Shown in pieces: positions 54,337 through 63,151 of a stretch of 64,000 bases of DNA. A program made the position numbers and the translations under genes. The notes beneath the pieces were generated by a model. The model searched no databases. It was given only the letters and a program-made list of their open reading frames with translations, and had not been told where the DNA came from. Numbering within the stretch: the first letter of the stretch is position 1; the number at the start of each line of letters is the position of its first letter. The stretch is from the NCBI GenBank assembly GCA_964542535.1, contig CAZIUE010000011.1:81124-145123 (forward strand), written 5' to 3'. The stretch is from Pseudopelobacter sp964542535 (GTDB taxonomy: Bacteria; Desulfobacterota; Desulfuromonadia; Geobacterales; Pseudopelobacteraceae).

Positions 54337-54513
54337 TCAGATCCCGTCCAGCTTACCTAAAATGGCGTCGATACGGGATTTGAAGCCTTCCCGTTCAGCC
54401 GCGGATCGTTCCACTTCCTCCGCCAGCCGAGCGTTTTCTTCTTTCAGTGCGCGATATTTTTCCACAAGGTCGCCGACCCTGTTTTCAAGTGATTCAAAAA
54501 GCTCCTGATTCAT
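54337..54513 (-). CDS. zapB: Small coiled-coil division protein, ZapB-like
   Basis: A 58-residue protein made almost wholly of one coiled coil (LFESLENRVGDLVEKYRALK, then EENARLAEEVERSAAERE). Length and the zapA neighbour point to ZapB. ATG 54513 is preceded by AGGAG; the longer frame open to 54774 overlaps ftsY and the promoter. It should bind ZapA at the Z-ring. Confidence 0.75.
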   Translation of the reverse strand: MNQELFESLENRVGDLVEKYRALKEENARLAEEVERSAAEREGFKSRIDAILGKLDGI

Positions 54514-54540
54514 GGATTGAATCTCCTTTCGGGGGAGACA

Positions 54541-54569
54541 ACTATACTCGTGTGTATACACGAAGTCAA
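54541..54569 (-). promoter_or_regulatory. Promoter of zapB-zapA with a palindrome in the spacer
   Basis: TTGACT (54569-54564) and TATAGT (54546-54541) are 17 bases apart on the minus strand. The spacer contains the ten-base palindrome GTGTATACAC (54552-54561), a possible repressor site. The transcript start would be near 54534, about 20 bases before the zapB ATG. Confidence 0.75.
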
Positions 54570-54631
54570 GGCCTAATTGTGCGAAATTGCGGGGTTCCCG
54601 CCGTCCGTTCCGTTCCTGGCGCTCCCGCTTT

Positions 54632-55771
54632 TCAGGCCTGAAAGAGCGCATCCGTGAACTCCCGCGGATCAAAGTCCCGCAGGTCGTCGATCGCCTCCCC
54701 CACGCCAATGTAGCGGACCGGGAGTGAGAATTCATGGCTGACCGCCACCACGATGCCTCCCCTGGCCGTTCCATCCAGCTTGGTCAGGGCGATACCGGTG
54801 ACACCGGCAGCCTCCTTGAACAGCCTGGCCTGGGAAACGGCATTCTGACCCGTGGCGGCATCCACCACCAGCAGGGTCTCGTGGGGCGCATCCGGGATTT
54901 CCCGGGAGATGACGCGACGAATCTTCTTCATCTCTTCCATCAGGTTGACCTTGGTATGCATGCGGCCCGCCGTGTCAACGATCAGGATATCAACGTCCCG
55001 GGCAACTGCGGCCTTGCAGGCGTCGAAGACCACCGCCGAGGGATCGGCCCCCTCCTTGTGGCGAATGACATCCACCCCGGAACGTTCACCCCAGGCCACC
55101 AGCTGCTCGGCCGCCGCGGCGCGGAACGTGTCGGCGGCTGCCAGGAGAACCTTCGTGCCGGAGGAGGTGAAGCGGGATGCCAGCTTGCCGATGGTAGTGG
55201 TCTTGCCCACGCCGTTCACGCCGATCACCAGCAGCACGAAGGGGCGCCGGCTGGCGATGTCCAGGTGGGCGTGGTGGGCGTTCAAACGCTGGAGGATCTC
55301 TTCCTTCAGGGCACCCTTCAGTGCCTGTCCGTCCTTCAGCTCATTGCGCCCCAGGCGTTGCTCCAGGGTACGGATCAGTTCCACCGTAGTCTTGACCCCC
55401 ACGTCGGAGGTAATCAGGATCTCTTCCAACTCTTCCAGGGTTTCGGCATCGATCTCCTTTTTTCCCAGGATCAGCGCATCGATACGCCCCACCAGCCCGT
55501 CCTTGGTCTTCTGGAGCCCCTGCTTGAGCCGCTCGAAGAAACCCGGCTTGGCAGGAGGCTCGACCGGGGGAGGCTGGGGAGGAACCGGCACCACGGGCGT
55601 TTCTATGGGAGCAGGGGGTTCCGGCTCAGGCTGGGGCGACGCCTCTTCCCGGAGGTAATCAGTTTCCTGCTCCCGGGCAGGCTCGGACGGTTCCACCGGT
55701 GGAGCCACCGTACCGCTCAGCTTGTCCATCAACCCCCTGAAGAACCCCTTCTTCTTGGTCTGTTCCATCAT
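54632..55771 (-). CDS. ftsY: Signal recognition particle receptor FtsY
   Basis: A 379-residue GTPase. An N-terminal Pro/Glu-rich region (about 20-75) is followed by the NG domain with GVNGVGKTTT (184-193), DTFRAAAAEQL, DTAGRMHTK and TKLDGTARGG. It docks ribosome-nascent-chain complexes to the membrane. It lies after the Roadblock gene with a four-base overlap. Confidence 0.97.
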   Translation of the reverse strand: MMEQTKKKGFFRGLMDKLSGTVAPPVEPSEPAREQETDYLREEASPQPEPEPPAPIETPVVPVPPQPPPVEPPAKPGFFERLKQGLQKTKDGLVGRIDALILGKKEIDAETLEELEEILITSDVGVKTTVELIRTLEQRLGRNELKDGQALKGALKEEILQRLNAHHAHLDIASRRPFVLLVIGVNGVGKTTTIGKLASRFTSSGTKVLLAAADTFRAAAAEQLVAWGERSGVDVIRHKEGADPSAVVFDACKAAVARDVDILIVDTAGRMHTKVNLMEEMKKIRRVISREIPDAPHETLLVVDAATGQNAVSQARLFKEAAGVTGIALTKLDGTARGGIVVAVSHEFSLPVRYIGVGEAIDDLRDFDPREFTDALFQA

Positions 55772-56127
55772 ATCTCCCTTCTCAATGCCGCGATGGTCTG
55801 GCGGAAATGGCGCAGGGCCAGCAGCAGCGGGCAGTCTCGGCCGATGTAGATCATCAGCGAGTAGTCGTCATCAACGCCGCCGATGATCAGGTGGGCCTGC
55901 TCGGTGGTTATCACGAAATCCTGAATCCGGTTGGCGCCGTCCCGCCAGGAGCCGCACTCCCTGAGCCGTCCCAGGATGATCGCCTGGTGTGCGGCCATGA
56001 AGCGGATGTCGTAAGGGGTGCAGTGGCAGTACTCCTGCACCGCCTCCCCCTCCCAATCGATCAGGATCGCTCCCACTGCCGCGGGAGTGCGGTTGACAAG
56101 CTCTTCCAGAATAGAGCGAAACGGCAT
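55768..56127 (-). CDS. Roadblock/LC7-domain protein
   Basis: A 119-residue protein with the Roadblock fold: LEELVNRTPAAVGAILID, then alternating strands such as FVITTEQAHLIIGGV and DDYSLMIYIG, ending in a helix (LLLALRHFRQTIAALR). Roadblock proteins such as MglB often act with small GTPases. There is no Ras-like GTPase beside it; FtsY is the overlapping downstream gene and Smc the upstream one. A role in one of these systems is inference only. Confidence 0.85.
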   Translation of the reverse strand: MPFRSILEELVNRTPAAVGAILIDWEGEAVQEYCHCTPYDIRFMAAHQAIILGRLRECGSWRDGANRIQDFVITTEQAHLIIGGVDDDYSLMIYIGRDCPLLLALRHFRQTIAALRREI

Positions 56128-56148
56128 ACAAACAGGCTCCTTGTGTGC

Positions 56149-59100
56149 TCAGTGCAGTTTTACCGAAACGACTTTCGATGAGCCGGGCGTCTCCATGGTG
56201 ATGCCGTAGAGCGTGTCGGCCACCTGCATGGTCGCCTTGTTGTGGGTGATGATGATAAACTGGGAAACCGCGCTCATCTCGCGCACCATGTCGTTGAAAC
56301 GGCCGATGTTGGCGTCGTCCAGCGGCGCATCCACCTCGTCCAGCAGACAGAAGGGGGTCGGCTTGATCAGAAAGATGGAGAAGATCAACGCCACCGCGGT
56401 CAGGGCTTTCTCGCCGCCGGAGAGGAGGGTAACATTCTGCAGCCTCTTGCCCGGCGGCTGAACGATGATGTCGATGCCGGTCTCCAGCAGGTCGTCCTCG
56501 TTGGTCAGCCTCAGCTCCGCCCGGCCGCCGCAGAACAGGCGCGGGAAGACCTCCTGGAAAGTGGCGTTGACCTGGTTGTAGGTCTCGTGGAAGCGCTGTC
56601 GGGTGGTGCGGTTGATACGCTGGATGGCCTGCTGCAGGCTGCGCAGCGACTCCTCCAGGTCGTCACGCTGGGAGGAGAGGAAGCCGAAGCGCTCTTCCAT
56701 CTCGGCGTACTCGTCGATGGCCATCAGGTTGACCTCGCCCATCTCATCCAGCAGCCGCTGCAGCTCCGTCTGGCGCGCCCGGCCGGCGGCCTCGTCGAAA
56801 GTCGCGTCTTCCAGACGGGCCAGGGCCTGGTCCCGGTCCAGGCGGTGACGCTCCCGCAGCGCCTGTTCCAGGCGCTCCACGGTCAGGGAGAGGGTTGAAA
56901 GACGCAGGTTGAGCTCTGCCTGGGCCTGGCGGACAGCGTCGCTCTCCTCCCGGGCGTGTTTTGCCCGCGCCTCGGCGGCAGCCATGCCATTCTGGGCGTG
57001 TTCATAGGCCTGGCGTGCCTGTTCCAACTGCCTGGCACCGGACTCCTGGCCGCGGAACAGCTGTTCCAGCCGCTCCGTAGCCGCTTCAATAGACTCCTGC
57101 AGACGGGTCCGCTCCGCGGTTCCCCGCTCCAGCTCGTCCCGGTCGCTGGCCATGCGGCGTTCCAGGTCCCGGGCCTGGTGTTCCAGGTCGCCGATACTCC
57201 GCAGGCTGGCCTCGCGCTGTTCCGTCAGGGTCGCCACCTGAACCCGGATGCCGGTAACCCGTTCCCGTACCGCGGCCAGGGTGCCGCGGCAGGCATCCAG
57301 TTCATCTCTGAATCGGTTGACCTCCTGATCCAGAGCCTGGGAGGTTTCACCCAGCGCGGACACCCTCTGGCGGCTCAGGCGCAGCTCCGCCTCCAGGGCC
57401 TCCCGCTCCTCGTTCAGCGTCTCGGTCTCCAGGGCCTGCACGTCCCGGCGCTCCTCGGTGCGGGCGATCTCGTCGCGCGCCCGTTGCAGATCCTTGACCA
57501 GGCCGGCCAACTTCAGCTCTGCCTGGTGCAGCAGTGCGGAAGTACCCTTCAGCTCCTCGGCCACCTCCCGGGCACAATGCCGCACCTGGTCCCGTTCAGC
57601 CTCGATCTCCGCCACCTGAAGCTCCAGACCGCCCACCCGCTCTTCCAGTTCCCGGATCTCGCGTTTCTTGTGGATGATTCCCGTGCGGACCTGCTCGCTG
57701 GAACCGCCGCTGACAATCCCCCCCTGACTGACCATGTCACCGTCACGGGTGACGAAGGCGAGAGCGGGATGGATTCTGGCCAGCTCAAGCGCCCTGTCCA
57801 GGGCGTCGGTCAACATGACTCCGCCCAGGATGTGGCGGATCAGCCCGGCATGGGGACCGGTCACCTGGACCAGTTCCCCCAGGGGACGAGCCTGATCCAC
57901 CGTCACCGGAGACGTTTCCTCCATAACAAGCGGCAGGGCCAGACCTGCCCGCCCGGCATTATCGTTCTTGAGGAACTCCAGGGCCACCAAAGCGTCCCGT
58001 TCGTCGCGGCAGAGGACGCACTGGAGACGATCAGTCAGGGCCGCCTCCAGGGCTGCCTCAAACTCCGGGGGGGCGCTGACCTGGTCGGCCAGCATGCCGC
58101 TGAAGCGCGGACGCAACTCAGGGGACTGCATCAATGCCCTGACCCCCTGATCGTAGCCGGCAAACTGCGCTTCCAGCTCCCGCAGGGAGTGCAGGCGCGA
58201 CGAGGCGCGGCTCACCTCATCGCGTCGCTTCTGCCACCCCTCCTCCAGGGCCGGCAGGCGTTCTTTCAGCTCCTGCTCCCGTCGGCGCAGGCCGGACAGC
58301 TCCGCCTGGAGTTCTTCCCGTTCTTGTTCTCCGGACGAGATTTCAGTGACGAGCTGCTGCACTTGGCGGTTAGCCAGTTCATACCGCTCCGCCAGATGAA
58401 CCCCTTCCCGGATCTGGCGCTCCAGCCGTTCTCCCAGGGAGGTCAGGCGTTTCTGGGCGTTTTCGGCGCGATTCCTGAACTGGGCCGTTTCGGACAGCAC
58501 CGTAAAGAGCTCCTTCCGTCGCACCTCCAGGAGCCGTGACAGCTCCTGTTCGCCCTGCTGCTGCCGGACCAGGTCCTCCTCTTCCCGCACGAGCAGTGCC
58601 CGCAGTTCCTCGGACTCGTCGATTGACGAGTCCCGGCGCTGCTCCAACGCCTCCCGCCGGGTAGAACATTCCCGCTGGCGCGCCGCAAGCTCGCTTGCCT
58701 CCGACTCCAGGCGGCTCAGGCGGCCGGTCAGGCTGGAAAGTTCCCGACGCTGGAATTCCAGCGTGTTTTCGGCGGCGCTGAACTCACTCCTGACACGATA
58801 GGCCTCCTCCTGGACAGTCGACAGCCCCTTTTCCGCCTCCACCAAGGCAAGACGCGCCTCTTCGACGCAGGATTCGGAGAGGGCGGTTTCGGAAAAAGCG
58901 CAGCGGATGCGCTCGTTGAGCGCGGCCTGCTCGGATTCCGTCAACCGGTGCTGCTCCAGCGCGGAGCGATACTCATGGGCAGTGAAGAAGAGCTCGATCT
59001 CCCGCAGTTCGTCGCGGAACTCGCGGAACTTCTCGGCCTTCTTCGCCTGTCGTTGCAGCGACGCCAGCTGCCGCCTGATCTCACCCAGCACATCTGCCAG

Positions 59101-59679
59101 TCGGGCCAGATTATGCCTGGTCCCTTCGATTTTCTTCAGGGCCTGCTGCTTGCGGGACTTGAACTTGGTCACGCCGGCCGCTTCCTCGATCAGGAAGCGC
59201 CGCTCCTCGGGCCGCGAATGCAGGATCATGCCGATCTTGCCCTGTTCGATGATGGAATAGGCCTTGGTACCGACACCGGTATCCATGAACAGTTCGGTGA
59301 TATCCATCAGGCGGCAGGGAGTCCTGTTGATCAGGTAATCACTTTCGCCGTCCCGAAAGAGACGTCGGGTAAGCTGAACCTCGGCATATTCCAGGTATTT
59401 TGCCGGCGCACGACCGTCCTCGGTGGAAAAGACCAGCGACACCTCGGCCATTCCCAGGGCCTTGCGGGTTTCACTGCCGGCGAAGATCACGTCTTCCATG
59501 GCTTTGCCGCGCAGGTTCTTGGCCGACTGTTCTCCCATACACCAGCGGATGGCATCCACGATGTTGGACTTGCCGCAGCCATTGGGACCGACCACGCCGG
59601 TCACCGGCTGCTGGAAATCCAGCACGACCCGGTCGGCGAACGATTTGAAACCGCAGATTTCCAGCCGTTTTATCTTCAT
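56149..59679 (-). CDS. smc: Chromosome segregation ATPase SMC
   Basis: An 1176-residue protein. The Walker A GPNGCGKSN is at 31-39, two long coiled coils flank a hinge at about 500-680 (ELRPRFSGMLADQVSAPPEF, GMVS-type DGDMVSQGGIVSGG), and the C-terminal head has LLSGGEKALTAVAL with Walker B FCLLDEVDAPLDDAN. It organises and condenses DNA with ScpA/ScpB, which are not in the window. It leads the Roadblock-ftsY transcript. Confidence 0.97.
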   Translation of the reverse strand: MKIKRLEICGFKSFADRVVLDFQQPVTGVVGPNGCGKSNIVDAIRWCMGEQSAKNLRGKAMEDVIFAGSETRKALGMAEVSLVFSTEDGRAPAKYLEYAEVQLTRRLFRDGESDYLINRTPCRLMDITELFMDTGVGTKAYSIIEQGKIGMILHSRPEERRFLIEEAAGVTKFKSRKQQALKKIEGTRHNLARLADVLGEIRRQLASLQRQAKKAEKFREFRDELREIELFFTAHEYRSALEQHRLTESEQAALNERIRCAFSETALSESCVEEARLALVEAEKGLSTVQEEAYRVRSEFSAAENTLEFQRRELSSLTGRLSRLESEASELAARQRECSTRREALEQRRDSSIDESEELRALLVREEEDLVRQQQGEQELSRLLEVRRKELFTVLSETAQFRNRAENAQKRLTSLGERLERQIREGVHLAERYELANRQVQQLVTEISSGEQEREELQAELSGLRRREQELKERLPALEEGWQKRRDEVSRASSRLHSLRELEAQFAGYDQGVRALMQSPELRPRFSGMLADQVSAPPEFEAALEAALTDRLQCVLCRDERDALVALEFLKNDNAGRAGLALPLVMEETSPVTVDQARPLGELVQVTGPHAGLIRHILGGVMLTDALDRALELARIHPALAFVTRDGDMVSQGGIVSGGSSEQVRTGIIHKKREIRELEERVGGLELQVAEIEAERDQVRHCAREVAEELKGTSALLHQAELKLAGLVKDLQRARDEIARTEERRDVQALETETLNEEREALEAELRLSRQRVSALGETSQALDQEVNRFRDELDACRGTLAAVRERVTGIRVQVATLTEQREASLRSIGDLEHQARDLERRMASDRDELERGTAERTRLQESIEAATERLEQLFRGQESGARQLEQARQAYEHAQNGMAAAEARAKHAREESDAVRQAQAELNLRLSTLSLTVERLEQALRERHRLDRDQALARLEDATFDEAAGRARQTELQRLLDEMGEVNLMAIDEYAEMEERFGFLSSQRDDLEESLRSLQQAIQRINRTTRQRFHETYNQVNATFQEVFPRLFCGGRAELRLTNEDDLLETGIDIIVQPPGKRLQNVTLLSGGEKALTAVALIFSIFLIKPTPFCLLDEVDAPLDDANIGRFNDMVREMSAVSQFIIITHNKATMQVADTLYGITMETPGSSKVVSVKLH

Positions 59680-59760
59680 GAATCAGGTACATTAGCAGAG
59701 CAGGGGAAAGCCTGTCCAGCGGGATGTTGCGGCCATCCGTTGACCGGAGAACGTGGGGCG

Positions 59761-60594
59761 TCAGAGTTCCAGGGTATAGCCGACATGGGCTGGATGGAAC
59801 TGCGCGGGCAAATCCCGCCATAGACGCGCAGAAGTACGGAAACCGGTGCAGTGGCTGGCGGCAAGCTTACGGATTCGGTACCGCTTCAACGCCTCTACGG
59901 TGGCATCCAGCTGTTCGGTAGTACAAAATCCCAGATGCGTTCCGCCAATGACCGCGAAGACATCATCCCTTCCGGTGCAGTGCCTGACCCATTCCAGGGT
60001 ATTGATCAGTCCGGCATGACAGCAGCCCAGCAGAATCACCAGCCCCCGCCTGCTCTCCAGGATCAGCGACTGGTCGTCAGACACGCTGTCCGGCCGCAGG
60101 CCGGCGCGATCGAGGAACATGCCCCGATCGCCGGTCTCGAACAACGTCAGACGCGGCACTTCACCGGTAAGGTAGATTCCCTCCGCAACAGGACGGAACT
60201 CCGTGGAGAGGTTGAACCGTGCTCCCGCCTCTTCCAGTTCCCGCCGGTCGTGGGGAATGCCGATGGGGATACATTCGCCGTCGTCCCTGAGGCGGAAACG
60301 CGGCGAGAAAACGCCCGGGTGGGCCCAGACGGACAGGGGGCCGTACTGCCTGAGCAGCGGCAACAGTCCGCCGCAGTGATCGTGGTGGCCATGGGAGAGG
60401 ATCACCGTCCGGACTGGGTCCAGGGAACGGTTCATGCGCCGGGCATTATGCAGCAGGGTGGCCCCCTGGCCGGTATCGAACAGAAGCGGCGGCCTTCCGG
60501 ACGCTTCGACCAGGGCCGAGAAGCCGTGTTCGCCCAGGGTTCCCGAGATCGGGCCAACGCCGTTTTCGCACAGTATGGTGATGCGCACGGTCAC
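59761..60594 (-). CDS. MBL-fold metallo-hydrolase
   Basis: A 277-residue metallo-beta-lactamase-fold protein. The zinc motif is SHGHHDHCGG, with further ligands likely in GCCHAGLIN and the C-terminal ASHCTGF. The layout resembles proteins named dihydropteroate-like or DHPPS-related MBL hydrolases; the substrate is unknown. GTG at 60594 is chosen because GGAGG lies six bases upstream; GTG 60588 is too far from it. The frame is open to 60690 but its first part overlaps the SMR gene end. Confidence 0.85.
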   Translation of the reverse strand: MTVRITILCENGVGPISGTLGEHGFSALVEASGRPPLLFDTGQGATLLHNARRMNRSLDPVRTVILSHGHHDHCGGLLPLLRQYGPLSVWAHPGVFSPRFRLRDDGECIPIGIPHDRRELEEAGARFNLSTEFRPVAEGIYLTGEVPRLTLFETGDRGMFLDRAGLRPDSVSDDQSLILESRRGLVILLGCCHAGLINTLEWVRHCTGRDDVFAVIGGTHLGFCTTEQLDATVEALKRYRIRKLAASHCTGFRTSARLWRDLPAQFHPAHVGYTLEL

Positions 60595-60652
60595 CGTCGA
60601 CCTCCGGTCGCTGTGATCCGATGCCCTCGCATCGCTGAGCAAAGGCCCCTTC

Positions 60653-60982
60653 TCACGGTCCCACGCTGTGGGAAAACAGGTTAATGACAACGACGCCGCT
60701 GACGATCAGCCCGATACCGACCAGAGCGGGCAGATCCAGCAACTGACGATGGAAAACCGCCGCAATGGCCGTGATCAGCACCGTGCCGACACCGGACCAG
60801 ATGGCATAGGTAATGCCGATGGGCAGAAAGCGCAGGCTTAAGGTCATGAAGTAAAACGCCGCCGCGTAACCCGCCACCACGACAAGGCTGGGTACAAGCC
60901 TGCTGAATTCAGCGGTGGATTTGAGGGTGCTTGTGGCGATCACTTCCGACAGAATCGCCAGCCCCAGATACAGGTATGCCAT
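60653..60982 (-). CDS. Small multidrug resistance (SMR) family transporter
   Basis: A 109-residue protein with four membrane segments. The SMR core is LYLGLAILSEVIATSTLKST (Glu in the first segment, the binding and proton site) and YAIWSGVGTVLITAI in segment 3. The EmrE/QacE-type sequence favours efflux of quaternary cations over guanidinium export, though the sub-type is not proven. ATG 60982 gives the usual MAYLYLG start. Confidence 0.88.
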   Translation of the reverse strand: MAYLYLGLAILSEVIATSTLKSTAEFSRLVPSLVVVAGYAAAFYFMTLSLRFLPIGITYAIWSGVGTVLITAIAAVFHRQLLDLPALVGIGLIVSGVVVINLFSHSVGP

Positions 60983-61073
60983 GTTCACGTACGGGTCTCC
61001 CCCCGGACTGGAGACAACGCCCCAGGCGGCGTCTGGCGGATAGTACATGATTGCACCGATGAGGGAAACAACG

Positions 61074-61105
61074 AAAAAGCCGGAAAACGCGTGGCGCTTT
61101 CCGGC
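61074..61105 (-). terminator. Intrinsic terminator of pal
   Basis: On the minus strand GCCGGAAA (61105-61098) pairs with TTTCCGGC (61086-61079), followed by five T. It lies about 27 bases after the pal stop. Confidence 0.9.
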
Positions 61106-61131
61106 TCGAATGGTACGTCTGTAACCCCAGG

Positions 61132-61686
61132 CTACTTGACGATGATGAATTCAGCCCTTCTGTTTTTGGCCCAGGCTTCTTCGGTGTGGCCGTCCAGAGC
61201 AGGCTTCTCTTCGCCGTAGCTGACGGTGGAGAGGCGCTTGGCCGGAACGCCCAGGGTCAGCAGGTACTGCAGCGCCGACTTGGCGCGCCGTTCACCCAGC
61301 GCCATGTTGTACTCGGCCGAGCCGCGCTCGTCGCAATGCCCCTCGATTTTGACGCTGGCTTCGGTGTTGGTCTTCAGCAGGATGTCGGCGTTCTTGGAGA
61401 GAGCGTCACGGGCATCCTGGCGCAGATCGGACTTGTCAAAGTCGAAATACGCAGTTTCAAATGCGGTGGCAACGGCAGCCTCTGGCTCAGCCTTGGCAGG
61501 TTCCTCGACCTTGGGAGCCTCAACGGGGGCTGCCGGTGCTTCGGGCTGGGCCACCTCAACCTTGGGAGTCTCGGCAGGCGCCACAACCGGTTCCTCCGCC
61601 TTCACTACTTCCTTGTTCGCGCACCCGGCAGCCATGAGCGCCGCCATGGCCAGCATTGCCAACAGTGTCATCATTCCACGTTTCAT
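61132..61686 (-). CDS. pal: Peptidoglycan-associated lipoprotein Pal
   Basis: A 184-residue outer-membrane lipoprotein with lipobox MAAGC near residue 22. A Pro/Ala/Glu/Lys-rich linker (about 25-75) leads to the OmpA-like domain with YFDFDKSDL and KIEGHCDERGSAEYNMALG, which binds the peptidoglycan meso-diaminopimelate. ATG 61686 has AGGAG eight bases upstream. It links the outer membrane to the wall and interacts with TolB and TolA. Confidence 0.95.
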   Translation of the reverse strand: MKRGMMTLLAMLAMAALMAAGCANKEVVKAEEPVVAPAETPKVEVAQPEAPAAPVEAPKVEEPAKAEPEAAVATAFETAYFDFDKSDLRQDARDALSKNADILLKTNTEASVKIEGHCDERGSAEYNMALGERRAKSALQYLLTLGVPAKRLSTVSYGEEKPALDGHTEEAWAKNRRAEFIIVK

Positions 61687-61747
61687 TGCTCGTCTCCTTT
61701 TTACCACTATGAAATAAACCGCCTGAAAGGCAAAAACATGTGGAGAA

Positions 61748-61775
61748 AGTATACCTCATGAAGATCGTTTTGCAA
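61748..61775 (-). promoter_or_regulatory. Promoter of pal
   Basis: TTGCAA (61775-61770) and TATACT (61753-61748) on the minus strand with 16 bases between. The start would be about 55 bases before the pal ATG, so pal can be transcribed apart from tolB. Confidence 0.65.
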
Positions 61776-61843
61776 TCGCAAATTGAAACCTGTCCGTTAA
61801 ATACACCGAACGTACTGCACCGAACCGTGAACAGCCGGATGGA

Positions 61844-63151
61844 TCAGCGCGGCTGCCAGGCAGGCTGGGTGCTGCGTCCACCGGTGGTGCTGACGCGGGT
61901 CTCTCCCGATCCGTCGGCCCGCATGACGTAGATGGCATCGCCCCCTCCCCGTTTGCCGCTGAACGCAATCAAGCGACCGTCCGGCGACCAGGCCGGATTT
62001 TCGCTGCTGCCGCTGCTGGTCAACGGGGTATCGCCGCTGCCGTCCGCATTGATCACGTGGATCTGGAACCCCCCCCCCTCCATGCGGGCATAGGCGATCC
62101 TGTCCCCTTTGGGGGACCAGCGCGGATTGACTTTGTAGCCGCCGTTGGTGGTCAGGCGCCGGACTCCGCTCCCATCGGCGTTCATGACAAAGATCTGCGG
62201 TTTGCCGAGGCGATCGGAGACAAAGGCGATGCGTGAGCCATCAGGCGACCAGCTGGGGGAAACCTCGATGGCCGGATGGGAGGTCAACCGGACCGGGCCG
62301 GAGCCGTCCCTGGCAATGGTATAGATTTCGGAGTTACCGTCCTTGCTGAGCGCCAGGGCGATACGCGATCCGTCGGGCGACCAGGCCCCGGTAATATTCA
62401 GACCTTCACGCGTGGAGACCGGCACCTCCGCCGGGCTGGAGAGGGGCCGTCGATACAGATCGGGATTGTGCCGCTTATAGGAGGTAAAGATGATCTCGCG
62501 GCCATTGGGCGAGAAGTCGGGATTGAGATTGATGGAACCATTTCTGGTCAACTGACGGACATCATGACCGTCCCAGTCCATGACGGCGATCTCCTTGTTG
62601 CCGCCTTGGGTGGTGACGAAGGCGATATGGGTGGTAAAACACCCCCGCTCCCCGGTCATGGCCAGCAGGATCTCGTCGGCAAAGGTGTGGGCGAACCGGC
62701 GCAGGTCCTTTACCCTGCCCAGAAAGCGCCGGGCGGTCATCATCTTGCGGTTGGGCACGTCGAAGAGCCGGAACTCAACCGTCAGGTCGTCCCCCCTGAC
62801 ACTGTATTCACCCCGCACCAGCAGGTCGTATCCCCCCTTCAGCCAGGGGTTGAAGTCGGTTTCGGTGAAGAACAGGCCGCCGGAGAGATCAAGCTGTTCC
62901 TTGATTTCCGCCATGCAGACGCCTGACATGTTCATGTCAAAGGCAATCACTTCTCCCATCTCCCGGGCCATTTCAGGGAGCGAGGACGGCCCCTGGCTTC
63001 GAGGAACGTCAACAGCCATCCTGAGCCGGCGGTTGCCCGGAGCGGTGATCTCGATATAGCCGTTATCCGCCCAGGATACGGCCGGCAGCGTCAGGGACAG
63101 CACGAGCAGGATCAGAAGAGTTCTCATCATGGCGGTTGTATCAACTTTCAT
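61844..63151 (-). CDS. tolB: Tol-Pal system translocation protein TolB
   Basis: A 435-residue periplasmic protein with a signal peptide (LLILLVLSLTLPAVSWA). The N-terminal alpha/beta domain is followed by six WD-like PD40 repeats such as WSPDGSRIAFVSDRLG, WSPKGDRIAYAR and WSPDGRLIAFSGKRGG, forming a beta-propeller that binds Pal. It overlaps the tolA-like gene by four bases. It takes part in outer-membrane constriction at division. Confidence 0.96.
   Translation of the reverse strand: MKVDTTAMMRTLLILLVLSLTLPAVSWADNGYIEITAPGNRRLRMAVDVPRSQGPSSLPEMAREMGEVIAFDMNMSGVCMAEIKEQLDLSGGLFFTETDFNPWLKGGYDLLVRGEYSVRGDDLTVEFRLFDVPNRKMMTARRFLGRVKDLRRFAHTFADEILLAMTGERGCFTTHIAFVTTQGGNKEIAVMDWDGHDVRQLTRNGSINLNPDFSPNGREIIFTSYKRHNPDLYRRPLSSPAEVPVSTREGLNITGAWSPDGSRIALALSKDGNSEIYTIARDGSGPVRLTSHPAIEVSPSWSPDGSRIAFVSDRLGKPQIFVMNADGSGVRRLTTNGGYKVNPRWSPKGDRIAYARMEGGGFQIHVINADGSGDTPLTSSGSSENPAWSPDGRLIAFSGKRGGGDAIYVMRADGSGETRVSTTGGRSTQPAWQPR

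Noticed and set aside
60983..61073. Guanidine (mini-ykkC) riboswitch before the SMR gene
   Set aside because: Two small stems exist, but the paired ACGR loops are absent.
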